Numbered from the stretch's first letter, positions 45,901 through 57,802 are shown. The stretch: DNA of 64,000 bases from Silene conica (GCA_029255685.2 CM055313.2:78098641-78162640); one strand, 5' to 3'. The notes: generated from the letters alone by a model not told the origin. Numbers and translations: made by a program.

Positions 45901-47552
45901 AATTTTAACTCAAATTTTAACTAAATCATACATGTACTATGGAACGCTTTCCCTTTCCAATCGAAGACGAAGTGGGAGGAGAAAGGGGTCTTAGATGTGG
46001 GCGGATAGACTGACTTTTCGAGAGCTTCTTTTTTATAAAGTGGACAGATGCAGTTATAGATTCGCATAACACCAACTCAGCATTATCGTCTTGTCTAGTA
46101 ATGTTCTACTTTGTTCGTCATATACAACTTGCCATTATACTCATATATAAGATTTAGACTATGAGATTAAATAGAGAAGCTTTGGGTTAGAAAAGAAGAG
46201 GGGAGCTTGCCTGCCCTCAAATTCTTAATGAAAAGACTTTCTCGTATATAGGATAGATTTAGTTTGGTAGCAGGTATGGTGTAAAGCAGCGAGTCAGCAA
46301 CCAGTTAAGTGTGGTGTATACAGATAAGAACAGCCAGATAAGTCCCGTCTTTAATCTAACAAGCATCTAATAATGCTTCCTGGATATTCTTCTATGTAAG
46401 AGAGGGGTTGCTTGGGATAAGAGAGTGGTTATGAGAGTGAGTTGGTGGCATTCTTTTGGCCAGCTATAAAGCCGCTACCCTAAGTAGCGGTTTCGTTGTT
46501 TACATTTTTTTGCCAATTGCTCTCATTTGTTGTGCTTCTTTTTTTAAAACAACACAGGTAAAGTCGCTGTGTAAGGCAACGGCTTTGTACAAAAATCTGA
46601 AAAATAAATAAAAGTGATGACGTGAACCCATTTGGAAGAAATAGTTTCAAATGGGCCCCAAAGCGATAAATAATTTGCTTCATCATCCCATTTCGTCAAA
46701 AAGTTCAAATAGTGGAATGGTGAAATGTGATGCATTAGATTGTCTTTTAATTATATTTATAGATTCATGGGAAATAACTTAAACTTGTTTGTTTGTCATT
46801 AAGTAATTCACATTTTTCAAGAATTAAGTTGTTATATGTTGTTTGGTTAAAGCACTTTAATTCCCATGATCTTTAATAATAATTACTACTTTATATATCC
46901 TTCGTAATATTAACTACTCTCAATATATATATAAAAAAAAAAAACAAAGTAAAAGAGTAATTATGAACAATGGTAGAATAATAATTCTCAAATATAAAAT
47001 AAGTAGACATTAAATGACCAAAAGAGGACTAAATAAATCATTTCCCACATCATGTAAGAATTAAGTTTAGATAGAAAGCTTCAATTCCTCCATTTTAGTT
47101 AGAAAAGGAAACCAAACAAAAGAGTAAAATCTCAATTCATGTGATTTTCAAGTTAGCATATTTTTAAGAGGTAATTAACTAATTTCTAAAACCGTCTTAA
47201 TACGTTCTTGCCCAATAACTTCTGTTTAATCAATCATCAATCACATGACAAAATGAATTTTGCCAACAAACAAAATGAAGCAATCAATATCAGTTTGGGG
47301 CATAAGATTGTTTTTATAAACACCCAAAACATGCTTTATTACTTGTCATCATCATCTTCTTTCAAATTAAAAGGCCACACAACGGGGAATGCACTACCAA
47401 TCACATGAATATCATCTTAGTTTAACATTTATTTAGTCGGTGGTGATACTAATAATTAGAAACAATGATATGGGATACAAAAACAAGCTTATAATTTCAG
47501 ACTTTTTAAACATTATTATTATTACTATTATTATTACTATTATTATTATTCA
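45901..47552. other. No gene seen; one perfect hairpin
   Basis: AT-rich intergenic sequence. Bases 46472-46490 form a hairpin CCGCTAC-CCTAA-GTAGCGG, with a related GCCGTTGCCTTACACAGCG stretch (minus strand) near 46566-46584. The frames at 46480-46735 and 47208-47408 show no domain. Confidence 0.4.
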
Positions 47553-47733
47553 CAAATTCTCGTTATTGTAACGGGTGTATCCGTCGCAAACTTGCGACGG
47601 GTCAAATATTATCCACTCGGGTAGGATTAGACAAGCATATTGATATTCCCTATACATTGTCTTATTTACCCAAGTGGGAAAACTTAACCCATTAAAAATT
47701 TGCGACGGATATACCTGTCGTAAGAAAGACTCA
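47553..47733. mobile_element. GACGGATA-family Mutator-like MITE
   Basis: Opens CAAATTCTCGTTATTGTAAC and GTATCCGTCGCAAACTTGCG, and closes TTGCGACGGATATACCTGTC with GTAAGAAAGACTC. Read on the other strand these ends match those of 951-1134. Target duplication unclear because the flanks are ATT repeats. Confidence 0.55.
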
Positions 47734-47746
47734 CCAATAATAATAT

Positions 47747-47749
<3 letters not shown>

Positions 47750-47779
<30 letters not shown>

Positions 47780-47806
47780 TATTATTATTATTATTATTAT
47801 TATTAT
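47750..47806. repeat. Palindromic (AAT)n(ATT)n microsatellite
   Basis: About ten AAT units run straight into about nine ATT units, so the whole tract can fold on itself. Confidence 0.9.
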
Positions 47807-48256
47807 GCATAGAATGTTAGTTTTATATACGAAAGTGGTAAACGACCCCTACGCGTAAATCTTCTCACGTCTTCGTATGATTAGGCTGGCATGGTACATT
47901 AGACAAGTCACTAATTGCCTAATCATTTTTGAAGAATAATTTCTTATATAGTTTAATAATTCATCAATGTGAAATTTAAGTCAACAACAATTTTCATTTT
48001 TGTCAATAACAAGGTAAAGGGAACACAAGTTTTTCAATCAATAAGGTATAATGAGATTGTTATTGTTATAGCGGAAGAGTGAGCTAAAATCGTATGCTAC
48101 CAATGATATATAATTAATTTCTATCACGGAGTATCTTTTTATAACATAGTAGAGCTAAGTCGAGTATCAAATTCACAGAAAAATAATGTAATTATTGTGC
48201 AAGCAACATATAGTAATTAATTAAAGGGACCGTGTCTTTGTGAGTAGCTAAGGGGG

Positions 48257-49154
48257 AGGGGTGTGGTGCTTGGTTCGAATGGGGGGAAAGGGAATGAGAA
48301 TAAAAAAGGGAAATAGAACCGAGGATGTCTTAGTCTAGTGGTTAAGACAGAGGTATTGTGGACAATAGGTCCTAGGATCGAATCCCCCCTCCCCTATTGT
48401 AATGCGACTAAGTGCGCGCTTCGTTGAACCAAAAAAAAAAAAAAAAGGGAAATAGAGGAAAAGAAAAGAGTTTCGAGCTTCCCTTGATGTATTCACTTGT
48501 TTGGTTTGACCTGAATAGAGGAAAGAAAAAATAAGACCCAAAATTAACCACCACCACCACCCCAACCGTCTATATTGGTGCCAACCTCGACCGCCTCCAT
48601 CAACTGTCCTTCCAACGACGGCACCCTCTATGGCCGACCATGCATCATCTCCTCCATTAGCTCATCTCCCTTGCGAAATCCACCTTACCTAACTCTTAAA
48701 CACCACATCATCAATACCAACTTATACCAGTGAATTTCCTCCCCACACTAAAACACATTGAATATGATAATTTAGGGTGTGGAGGAGGAAATTCGGTGGT
48801 GCCTGTTGTATTAATATCGTGTTTAGGTGTTAGAGGGATTAACCAAAAGAGGTGGCGTCGACGAGTGGCTTAGGGTGGGGGACCACCAGAGCCTTCTGTG
48901 GGGCTGTTGTCAAGGTGGAGTGAGGTGAATGCAAGTCTATTAGCGGTGGTAATGAGAGAGGTGGTAAGGAAAAAGTATGGGTAATCTCGGAGTAGGTGTA
49001 AAATCAATCAATTTAGAGGAGTTGTGGGTGTTCCTATTTAAAATTTGAGTAAAGGTAAGAAAAAATTAGGTAAACAAACAACAACAAAAAAGAATGAAAG
49101 TGTTTTCATTCCTTTACCCTTTTTTTCTAAATACCCCCAACCAAAACAACCCCT
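48257..49154. mobile_element. MITE of GGGGTGTTTGG type carrying a SINE
   Basis: Left text AGGGGTGTGGTGCTTGGTTC and GAAAGGGAATGAG pair with right text CATTCCTTTACCC and AACCAAAACAACCCCT. The ends resemble those at 1-124 and 5089. The SINE at 48318 lies just inside the left arm. No firm target duplication. Confidence 0.45.
48318..48440 (+). mobile_element. tRNA-derived SINE, second copy
   Basis: Same body as 42551-42675 in the other orientation, with A box TAGTCTAGTGG and B box GGATCGAATCC, then an A tract. Flanked by a 16-bp duplication AAAAAAGGGAAATAGA (48302-48317 and 48441-48456), which merges with the A tail. Confidence 0.85.
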
Positions 49155-49890
49155 GAAATTTAATATACTAAAACTAAGCAAACAATGAAAATAGTAAATT
49201 TATATGATTAAAGGTCTTGAGTTAAAGTTTATCCCCTAGTAGTTAAACAATCGAATATAGACCTCGAAACTAGGTGAATTAATCTCAAATTTGACCCTCC
49301 TTCTGTTAAACTTCATAGTTAGAGACTCATTTAGAACATCAATTCGGGTTTCCCTGGTGCTAATGGATGGTTAACCCAATAAAATTAGGAAATTAGGATT
49401 GCAACGACCGCGCATGTCATATCCAAAACATTGAAAATATGCCCAAACATTCTACTTGACTTTCAAGGATGAACACTATACCAAGTAGCAAATTATACCT
49501 CATAGCCAAGAAATTGCGCACGCGGTCCGTTCACTTCGAGCCCGTAGATTTCGTATTTCACTTTTTGTACTTTCATTTATAGTTTTTTTATATCATTTAG
49601 TACTCCAAGACTACTTCCTACGCGTCGAATCTTGGAGTCTCGTTTTTAGTTTAAGATACGTTTTTAGGAGTTTAGAAAACGTAACGCTATTTTGCAACAT
49701 CAATGTTCACAGCTACCAGACTAGAAATATCAAATTTGTCTCTATGAGGACTCCTAGTCAATCAATCTGCTTCTCACCTTGTTGCCTTATTTTGTTTGTT
49801 GTTTGCTTTCTTATAAACGACTATTACCTTCATAACTTACTAACAAACATGTGTGTGTCGACCGTTGATGATCGAGACTAGGACCTCAAC
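49155..49890. other. No gene seen
   Basis: AT-rich intergenic sequence without ORF, domain or terminal repeats recognised. Confidence 0.4.
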
Positions 49891-50457
49891 TAGGGAAGGC
49901 AGTGGGTCGGCCCCCCGACCTAGACCCTCAGGGTCTGACCCTCATGGGTCGGGTATGGGTCTGAATTTTTGAGACCCACTCGGGTATGGATCGGGTATGG
50001 GTCTTACATAAAAAATTCGAGCCTGGGTCCGGGTCTTGGTGTTGGGACCCTACTCGACCCTTAGACCCTTATATTTATTAAAGAAAGAAAAAAAGAAAAA
50101 AACACACATACGAACGTTAATAAACCAAACAACACACATACAGACGGTTGTTATTAGTTATCAGTAATATACTATACGCATATGCAAATACCCATTAACA
50201 ATAATGAGAAATTAACGAAAATGATAAGTTTGAGTATTAGGTAAATGATATTATTTAGGGAAAAATTGCTTAGTCAAGGGAAAAAGCAAACCCTAGGGTA
50301 GACCCTACCCGGACCGGACGCTCTGGGTCGGGTATGAGTCCATTAATTTCAGACCCTTTAGGGTTTGGGTCGGGTATGGGTCCAAGCTGGTATGTGACTC
50401 AGGGTCGAGTCTGGGTTTTGTTGGACCTTATCCAGACCCTACCCATTGCAAACCTTA
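49891..50457. mobile_element. hAT-type MITE rich in GGGTCGGGTATGGGTC
   Basis: Ends TAGGGAAGGCAGTGGGTCGG and, inward from the right, TAAGGTTTGCAATGGGTAGG. Flanking 8-mers ACCTCAAC (49883) and ATCCCAAC (50458) agree at six of eight, as for an aged hAT duplication. Both arms carry GGGTCGGGTATGGGTC words in direct order. Non-coding; the plus frame at 50334 is a by-product. Confidence 0.6.
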
Positions 50458-50646
50458 ATCCCAACACACGCAAACCGAGACCGATTATGAATGCTCTAGT
50501 GTTTGACAAAATAGTGTTTGACGCTCTTGCTAGCATTCTTGTCGTGAGTTTAGACAAGGGTGCGCTATTTAACATGGCAAAGGAAGAACTTTATAAAAAG
50601 TTCTTCCATTGCAATTGCCCTTAAGAAACTGACAAAAACCGCAAAT

Positions 50647-51353
50647 TCAAAGGAAATAAAATTCGGTGTGCGCCTTTGAGCCCGTATTTAATTGCAGAGT
50701 AAACTGCCCATGCCATGCAACTGGGCATGCCCTCCACTGCCAATGCATGTAATCAAGACTACCTAACATTCCTGGGAACCCATGGCGCTGATTATGCATT
50801 TCAAGTAGACGTTCAACGTCTGCAGAAGTTGGCCTCCTAAGATAACGATGACCAAAAATCTCTACAATCCCATGACAAAAATTAACTAGGCACTCCCTTG
50901 CAGTCGTCTCACCGATTTTTATATAGTCGCGTCACAAGTATCTGGTGGACATCCATAAGCAAGTTGTCGAATAGCTGCCGTACATTTTTGAATTGGACTA
51001 TGTCCAGTTTTGTGCCACGCATCATACCTCAGCTGGAAATACTCATACTGATTTGACAAAGTTTGAACAATATGAAGGAATAAATCTTTCTGCATGCGGA
51101 ATCTTCTACGGAACATTTGTGGGGGATAAAGAGGGTTGTTAGCAAAATAATCGTTGAAGAGACGATTGTGAGCTTCTACACGATCACGAAACATATGTTG
51201 TCTCGTGAGGCTTAAAGCTTCTCTTTGTTGTTCCATTAGCATTTCATATATTTGATTGTCCATATCATCGTTTAGCTCATCTATTAGAAATCCGATGACA
51301 ATTTCTTCTAAATCATCATCATCATCATTATTATTGTTATTTAGTAGAGACAT
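50647..51353 (-). pseudogene. PIF/Harbinger transposase fragment (HARBI1/ALP1-like)
   Basis: The first part starts at 51353 with an acidic head (DDDDDLEEIVIGFLIDELND) and reads FRRRFRMQKDLFLHIVQTLS, then QKCTAAIRQLAYGCPPD. It stops at about 50919. A frame change near 50940 leads to GETTARECLVNFCHG, IFGHRYLRRPTSADVERLLE and GMLGSLDYMHWQWRACP, which holds the first catalytic Asp (GSLDYMHW). The reading ends near 50647, before the second and third acidic residues. Usual length is about 400 residues, so roughly the first half remains and it cannot be active. The plant_tran/DDE_4 family makes 3-bp duplications. The LINE at 52070 lies in its upstream flank. Confidence 0.8.
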
Positions 51354-51462
51354 TTTGTAGTATTAGAGTGAATAATGTTATGTAGTAAGAGAAGGGAAAA
51401 ACTGAATGAGAATTGTGAGAAAATTCATACTTGAGCATTCTATATAAATAGACTTGTTTTAA

Positions 51463-51590
51463 TTTATAACGGCTAGTTTTAAAATGGCTAGTTTTAAAAC
51501 GGCTACTTTTATAACGGCTAGTTTTATAACGGCTAATTTTAAAACGACTAATTTTATAACGACTACTTTTAAGAACGACTACTTTTCTCA
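51463..51590. repeat. Short tandem repeat before the Harbinger transposase
   Basis: About eight units of roughly 16 bp (ACGGCTAGTTTTA, later ACGACTACTTTTA), upstream of the transposase start on its strand. Similar arrays are a common subterminal feature of TIR elements. Confidence 0.75.
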
Positions 51591-51599
51591 TAATATTTT

Positions 51600-52053
51600 T
51601 ATGTTGAACTTTATATGGTAATAAAAGGTAGATAGTGAAAATATACATAAGATGTGTTATCTATTTATATTGAAAATATGATAAATTTGAAAAAAAAAAA
51701 AATTAACAACTTAAATTTAAAAATTAGACGTTAAACAAAAATATGGCTGAAAATAATAAATTAAAAAAAAAAGACTTTGCAGCAAAGTGAAATTGCAAAG
51801 TGGGAAAACAAACCCTGCAACTCATTTATGATGGTGGGCCCACCACAATTTGTTCATTTAGAACAAATTTTCTGGTTTGTGTTACACTGACCGCAATGAT
51901 TCGTGCGTACCATTCACGTACAACTCTACCTTATTTTGTCAGCTTTTTTTATTTTTGGAAGAACTCAGTTCTTATTCTCAAACCCAGTTTGTGATTTCAA
52001 ACACAAACTTTATTTCACAATGGTAAAAACTTTATTTTAAAGTTCTTGGTTAT
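51600..52053. other. Likely subterminal part of the Harbinger element
   Basis: Non-coding. After the LINE is mentally removed the text runs AAGTTCTTGG ... CAAGAACC then CCATTGCAATTGCTCTAA (56194-56211), which looks like the outer end of a Harbinger-type element. A similar CCATTGCAATTGCCCTTA lies at 50606-50623 in the same orientation. Confidence 0.4.
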
Positions 52054-52111
52054 AAACTCAATACAAGAAGAACGAATTGACGGCGTTGACTTTTTGAAGA
52101 TCCTGTGCACC

Positions 52112-53311
52112 ATGGCTATGGATTCTTCACCATCTCAACTTCGCAACATCACTAGCAGGAAGACCAAAGATAAAGGAAGGAATGAAAAGGGCTCGAAAGT
52201 ACCTAATGTAGAGGAGGCAAGCAAGCATGGAAGTATGACAAAACTGGTAGGTGTTGCACCCTTTGACTTTACTGAATGTGATGATCAGGGCAATACTACT
52301 GATCCTATTGTACCAGAGGAAGAGGATATCAATGAACCAGAGGAATCCCAGGGAGACTGGTATGATATACATGGGAAGAGGATAGTAGAGATAATGGATG
52401 ATGAAGAGGACGTAATCACTATCACAGAAGAAGACATCCAGGAAGAGGTGGACTTCTGGAAGTTTGCCGTATATGGTTTTGTCCTGGGATCCAATCCACC
52501 CTGGCCTGTCTTTGAAGGCTATATAAAATGAGTATGGAAACATCATAAGATAGAGACAATATCCTTCCTACCTAATGGTGTTTTTGTGGTGAGATTTCAA
52601 ACGAAGGAGATGCAGGAAGCTGTTCTGGCTGCATGAATACATTTATTTGACAGTAAACCAGTCATCATCAAGAAATGGCTGCCTGATGTTGATTTAGAGA
52701 AGGAGGAAGTGAAGACAGTCCCTACGTGGATAAGGCTACACAAGCTACCCCTCAAATTGTGGGGAGCTAGTATACCAAAGATAGTAGGCAAGATAGGCAA
52801 ATTCATAAAGAGGGATGAACCTACTGAATACAGAACCAGACTGGGATTTGCTAGGATCATGGTTGAAGTTCAAGTGGGTCAAAAGTTCCCTAGCAACGTT
52901 AGAGTACAAGATGAGAAGGGTAACATCATTGATATACCAGTTGAGTATGAATGGATCCCTAGTAAGTGTTCTAACTGTCAAATTATGGGACATATGGCTA
53001 TCAACTGTAGGAGGACTAAGGAGCAACCAAAGAGCAAACAGGTGTGGAGGAGGAAGGTGGGCACCAATGGTGCTAGACCACCTCTCCCACCAGTTAAGCA
53101 GGTACCAACACTGACTGCTACACAACAGAGTCCACCTGCAGACACTCAAGATGACAGAGCAGAAGAGGAACCCATCTATGGCATGCCTCGAGGGTTTATG
53201 ACTAGTCCATCAAACACTACTGCAAGTCCTACTTACAAGGATAAACTCACTAATACAGCTGGACAGGGAGGAGAGACTAGCAGGCCACCATCTCCATCCA
53301 AACCCCAATGA
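52112..53311 (+). pseudogene. LINE ORF1 (DUF4283 / zinc knuckle)
   Basis: About 399 codons from MAMDSSPSQLRN. A DUF4283-like region is seen around codons 125-260 (WKFAVYGFVLGSNPPWPVFE, VPTWIRLHKLPLKLWG), then a CCHC-type knuckle CSNCQIMGHMAINC at about codons 287-300, then a Pro-rich tail. It binds the LINE RNA in this family. Two in-frame TGA stops lie at 52529 and 52634, both placed where CGA would fit. Confidence 0.85.
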
Positions 53312-55996
53312 TTATTGGGATTTGGAATGTTAGAGGTATGAATAAAGTAGATAAGCAGCGGGACATTAATAATTTGCTGCTTCAGAATAATGTAGGGCTT
53401 TTTGCTTTGTTAGAAACTAAGATTAAACCACAAAACCATCATCATGCTATGAACATCTTCAATAATTGGAGTATAAGCTCCAACACCCATACTCATCCTG
53501 GTGGGCGTATATGGATAGGCTGGCAACCTGAGGAATACTATATTGATTTCATTGAATATGACCCTCAATATATTCATATGGAAGTGCTGCACATTCCTCG
53601 ACAGCTTAAGTTTCAGATCACTATGATTTATGCCTTCAATGGCATTGCAGAAAGGGAAAGTTTATGGACTAACCTTGCTAGGATAGCTGATGGCATGCAG
53701 GGGGCATGGGCTATTGGGGGTGACTTTAACTGTGTTATGCTCCTTGAGGAAAGGTTAGGGGGTGGATTCAATTTAGCTGAGGCAATACCTTTCCAGGACT
53801 GTATTGCATACTGTGAGCTAGCTGAGTGTCCAACAGTGGGGGCCTACTACACCTGGACCAACAAGCAGCAGCCTAAGGATAGGGTATACACTAAGTTGGA
53901 TAGAGTGTTTACAAATGTTGAATGAGACAGTTTATTGCCTGATATGCAAGCAAATTATATCCCTGAAGGATACTTTGATCACAATCCTTGCATCCTCAGG
54001 GAAGGACTGGGCAATACAAACAGGAAAAGGCCTTTTAAGTTCCACAGTATGCGGTGTAATGGAGCTGATTATCAGGAAATGGTTGAGCAGCAATGGCAGT
54101 CAGATTTGTATGGTACTAGGCAGTATATTCTGGTTCAGAAGCTGAAGGCCCTGAAACAGCCTTTGAAACTTCTGAATAGAATGAAATTCTCTGATATAGA
54201 GAATACCACAGAGATAACCAGACTTCAGTTACAAGATTTGCAGGAGGCACTGGTACAGCAGCCTGGGAATGAACAGTTAATGCAACAAGAATATGAGATA
54301 CATGAGAAATATGTCCATTTGCAGACCCAACTCAATGCTTATCTTAGGCAGAAAGCTAAGGCTCATTGGCTGAAAGAAGGGGATTCAAATACAGCCTATT
54401 TTCATGGACTGTTGAGGGCAAGGAGAAAGAAAAACAAAGTCCACCTAATTGAGGATTTAGAAGGGGAGGTCCATACTGAAATCAATGAGATTCAGAACAC
54501 CTTTCTACATTTTTATAAGAACTTGCTGGGCACAAGAACAACAACCATTCCAGTGGTATCTCACATAGTCCAGCAGGGTAACATTTGCACTGATGATCAT
54601 ACCCTGTTATTGCAGCAACCAGTCAGTGATGAAGAAATTAAGGATGTTCTGTTCAGCATTCCAGATGATAAGGCCCCTGGGCCTGATGGCTATACTAGCA
54701 AATTTTTTAAAGCAAGCTGGGATACAGTGGCCAATGATACATGTGCAGCTATTCATGAATTTTTTACTGAAGGTCAAATGTTGAAGCAACTGAATACTAT
54801 AAATGTGACACTTATTCCTAAAGTAAACAACCCCAAAAGTGTCAGTCAGTTTAGGCCCATCTCCTGTTGCAATGTGGTCTACAGGATTATATCCAAATTA
54901 CTATGCAACAGATTGGCTAAGGTCCTACCAGATTTAATTTCCCCTACTCAAGGAGGGTTCATTCAGGGCAGAAGCATCATGGAAAACATACTAATTTGCC
55001 AAGACTTAATCAGGTTGTATGGGAGCAAGACTGTGTCCCCTAGGTGCATGTTCAAGATTGATCTTCAAAAAGCCTATGACACTGTAGAATGAGATTTTTT
55101 ACTACAAATGATGCAGGCATTAAGGTTCCCTAGTAATTTCACTAATCTGGTGATGGCATGTGTTACATTAACATCCTTCTCCTGGCTTTTTTGCTGGTAA
55201 GAGGGGACTTAGACAAGGGGACCCCTTGTCACCTCTCCTGTTCACTATTTGTATGGAATACCTGTCCAGGCTTTTGCACCATACCACAATTACAATGACA
55301 TTAAATTTTCACCCTCTTTGTGGGCCTATGAAGCTTTCAGATCTAATGTTTGCAGATGATCTACTCTTGTTCAGTAAAGGAGATATCAATTCCATTATGA
55401 TTCTGCTAAGGACCTTTGCTACCTTTTCAGCAGCCTCAGGATTGAAAATGAGCCCAGGGAAGACAAATGTTTACTTTAATGGAGTACAGGAGGATGTAAA
55501 GCAGGATGTTATAGAGGTGGCAGGCTGTGTGGAAGAAAGTATGCCATTTAGATACCTTGGGGTGCCCATAAAACCTACAAAACTGAATGAAAAAGACTGC
55601 AAGCCTATTATAGACAAGCTCCAAGCAAGGGTGAGAGCCATTGGGGCTAGAAAATTGTCTTATGCAGGGAGATTGGTACTCATTAAAGCTGTTTTAAAAA
55701 CTCTACATAACTATTGGGCTCAAATTTTTATTCTCCCAACCTCAGTGATTCAACAGATGGAAGCTATATGCAGGAACTTCCTGTGGGATGGAGGGGTTGA
55801 CTATAAAAGAGTACCACCAGTCTCATGGGAAAAAGTTTGTAAGCCAAAAAAGGAAGGAGGGCTGGGGATCAAAGATGACCTGCTCTGGAATAAGGCAGCT
55901 GTGGGTAAATTGGCTTGGTGGATCCATGCTAAGCCTGATAAACTTTGGGTTCAGTGGGTCAATCATACTTACCTAAGGCCTAGTATTGTTTACTAA
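53308..55996 (+). pseudogene. LINE ORF2 (endonuclease and reverse transcriptase)
   Basis: Opens with an AP-type endonuclease: MIIGIWNVRGMNK, the LLETKIK glutamate, WAIGGDFNCV and DRVYTKLDRVF. The reverse transcriptase follows: KAPGPDGYTSKFFK, FRPISCCNVVYRIISKLLCN, QGGFIQGRS, FKIDLQKAYD, then GKRGLRQGDPLSPLLFT and the catalytic FADD (SDLMFADDLLLFS). In-frame TGA codons lie at 53923 and 55090, both in place of an expected TGG (family: DRVFxNxxW, KAYDxVxW). A deletion with frame change lies near 55170-55185, before GFFAGKRG. The reading ends at 55996. Confidence 0.9.
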
Positions 55997-56188
55997 TGTA
56001 TTCGAGAAGAAACTTGTATGAAAATAGAGCAAAGATGTCAAGGTGGAATTCCTCATAAGGATAAAACCTGGCTAGATAGATTGAGGATGTAACAAAGCAT
56101 GAAAGGAAGGTTCACACCTTCTCGTTTGATGGTTTCTAATATATTTTTTACACTTTACCAAAAAAAAAAAAAAAACTCAATACAAGAA

Positions 56189-56594
56189 CCACTCCATTGC
56201 AATTGCTCTAAGTTTTTGCTTGATTATTGACTTGATATTTGGTGCTTGTCTTCGCAAGTCGTTGTTTGATTGAACGCAAACATTATGAATCAACAATTGT
56301 ATTGTGGTTGTTCGATTGTTGATAGTTTGTTCATTTTGTGAAGTTGCCACCGTGGATTGTTTATTTAATTTTAGTCTTTTTCTTAATTACTTTTGAAAAA
56401 AAAAAATCAGTAATAATTTTACTCCATTTTCCTTTTTTTTTCCTTTATGTAACTTCTTCCCTATTTTTTCTAACTCATCTTCATCCATCATCCACTAATT
56501 GATTTTTCTCATTAATTATTATATCTCCATCTTTCGGTTTATTTAATTATTATATCAAGGTAATAACTCATATTTTTATTTTATTAGTCAATTC
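56189..56594. other. No gene; outer flank of the Harbinger-like element and T-rich sequence
   Basis: Holds the CCATTGCAATTGCTCTAA end at 56194-56211 and T-rich text beyond. No coding signal. Confidence 0.4.
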
Positions 56595-57030
56595 TTTTTA
56601 CATTTCCTCGTATTCTTATATTAATAGCTCGTATTTTTATAATAATAACTCGTATTCTTATATTAATAGCTCGTATTTTTTATCTTAATAACTCATATTT
56701 CTATATTAATAACTCGTATTTTTATCTTAATAACTTGTATTTTTTATATTAGCTCGTATTCTTAGGCTAATAACTTGTATTCTTTTGTGCTCGTATTTTT
56801 TAGTTCGTGATTTTCTTAAACTCATATTTTTTTTACATTAGCTCGTATTCTTATATTAATAGCTCATATTCTTATCTTAATAGCTCATATTTTTATATTA
56901 ATAGTTTGTATTCTTATATCAATAGCTCATATTCTTATTTTAATAACTCGTATTCTTTTAATATTAACTCGTATTCTTTTTATATTAGCTCGTATTCTTT
57001 TTACGTTAGATCATATTATTATCGTAATCG
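56595..57030. repeat. AGCTCGTATTCTTATATTAAT tandem repeat
   Basis: About 20 units of AGCTCGTATTCTTATATTAA, some ending TCTTAATA or CTTAATAACT, spaced 20-26 bp. Its complement (AATACGAGCT) is the unit found inside the Helitron at 32160-32775. The Tyr/Ser-rich frame at 56807-57079 is a by-product. Confidence 0.85.
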
Positions 57031-57802
57031 CTCGCATTTTTATGTGTCCATATATCATCAAATTTTAACGAGTACTTAATGTGCTTCCTTATAGCACAGA
57101 TGCATGGATTGAATCTGAACAATCAGAATTGATTGGAATTAAAGTTGATTCAGAAAATGATAGATATTTGTTTTTTATTGGGCTCCAATAAAAAAATGAG
57201 AACATTATATATCAGGTGGGCCTAATGTACCCTGCTTCTATACACCTGAGTGTATGATCCTATTTGTGTTTTTTTATTTAATATTGATTGAGATGGTATA
57301 TGTTTATTTGATTTTATGAGTCTCCATTTGTTGATAAACTTGAATTGGTTTGTTTATTTGTTAATAAAACGAACTAAATTTTCAACGAGGAACTATCTTA
57401 TTTGTCAATTATTCTCTTCGTTAATTCAATCAAGTTTGAAGTTAAAAGAAGAAATGTTGAGTGTATTTTATGAGAAAGGCAAAATTAAACGTTGTACGAA
57501 TTTTGTGGACGATATGATCATATGAATAATTACATCGACGGCGACGGATACTAGATCCCATCTTATCTATATAATTGTAGGAATATTTAGGAGGCTCTGG
57601 TTGAGTCACGTCATCAACACTGTTTTTTTTTTTAATTTTTCTGATGGGACTCGCAATGTTGTAGGATGATTTTAATGCAAAATAACTACCTGAAACTCAA
57701 TTGTTTACGTACAAATTAATATTTATGAACTTATATCAAGTCTTATGTAATAATCGTAAACATTAATTTCTGTTTAACATATGCATAACATGAAATTAAA
57801 TA
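57031..57802. other. No gene seen
   Basis: AT-rich sequence; the 69-codon frame at 57316 has no recognisable domain. Confidence 0.4.

Larger units (their letters stand above)
52070..56172 (+). mobile_element. Plant L1-type LINE, 4.1 kb
   Basis: Flanked by a perfect 16-bp duplication AAACTCAATACAAGAA (52054-52069 and 56173-56188), with a poly(A) tail at 56159-56175. ORF1 and ORF2 overlap by four bases (ATGA at 53308-53311). The part after the reverse transcriptase, where plant L1s carry a zinc-finger and sometimes RNase H domain, is mostly missing, so it is internally deleted relative to about 6 kb. A non-functional copy. Confidence 0.93.
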
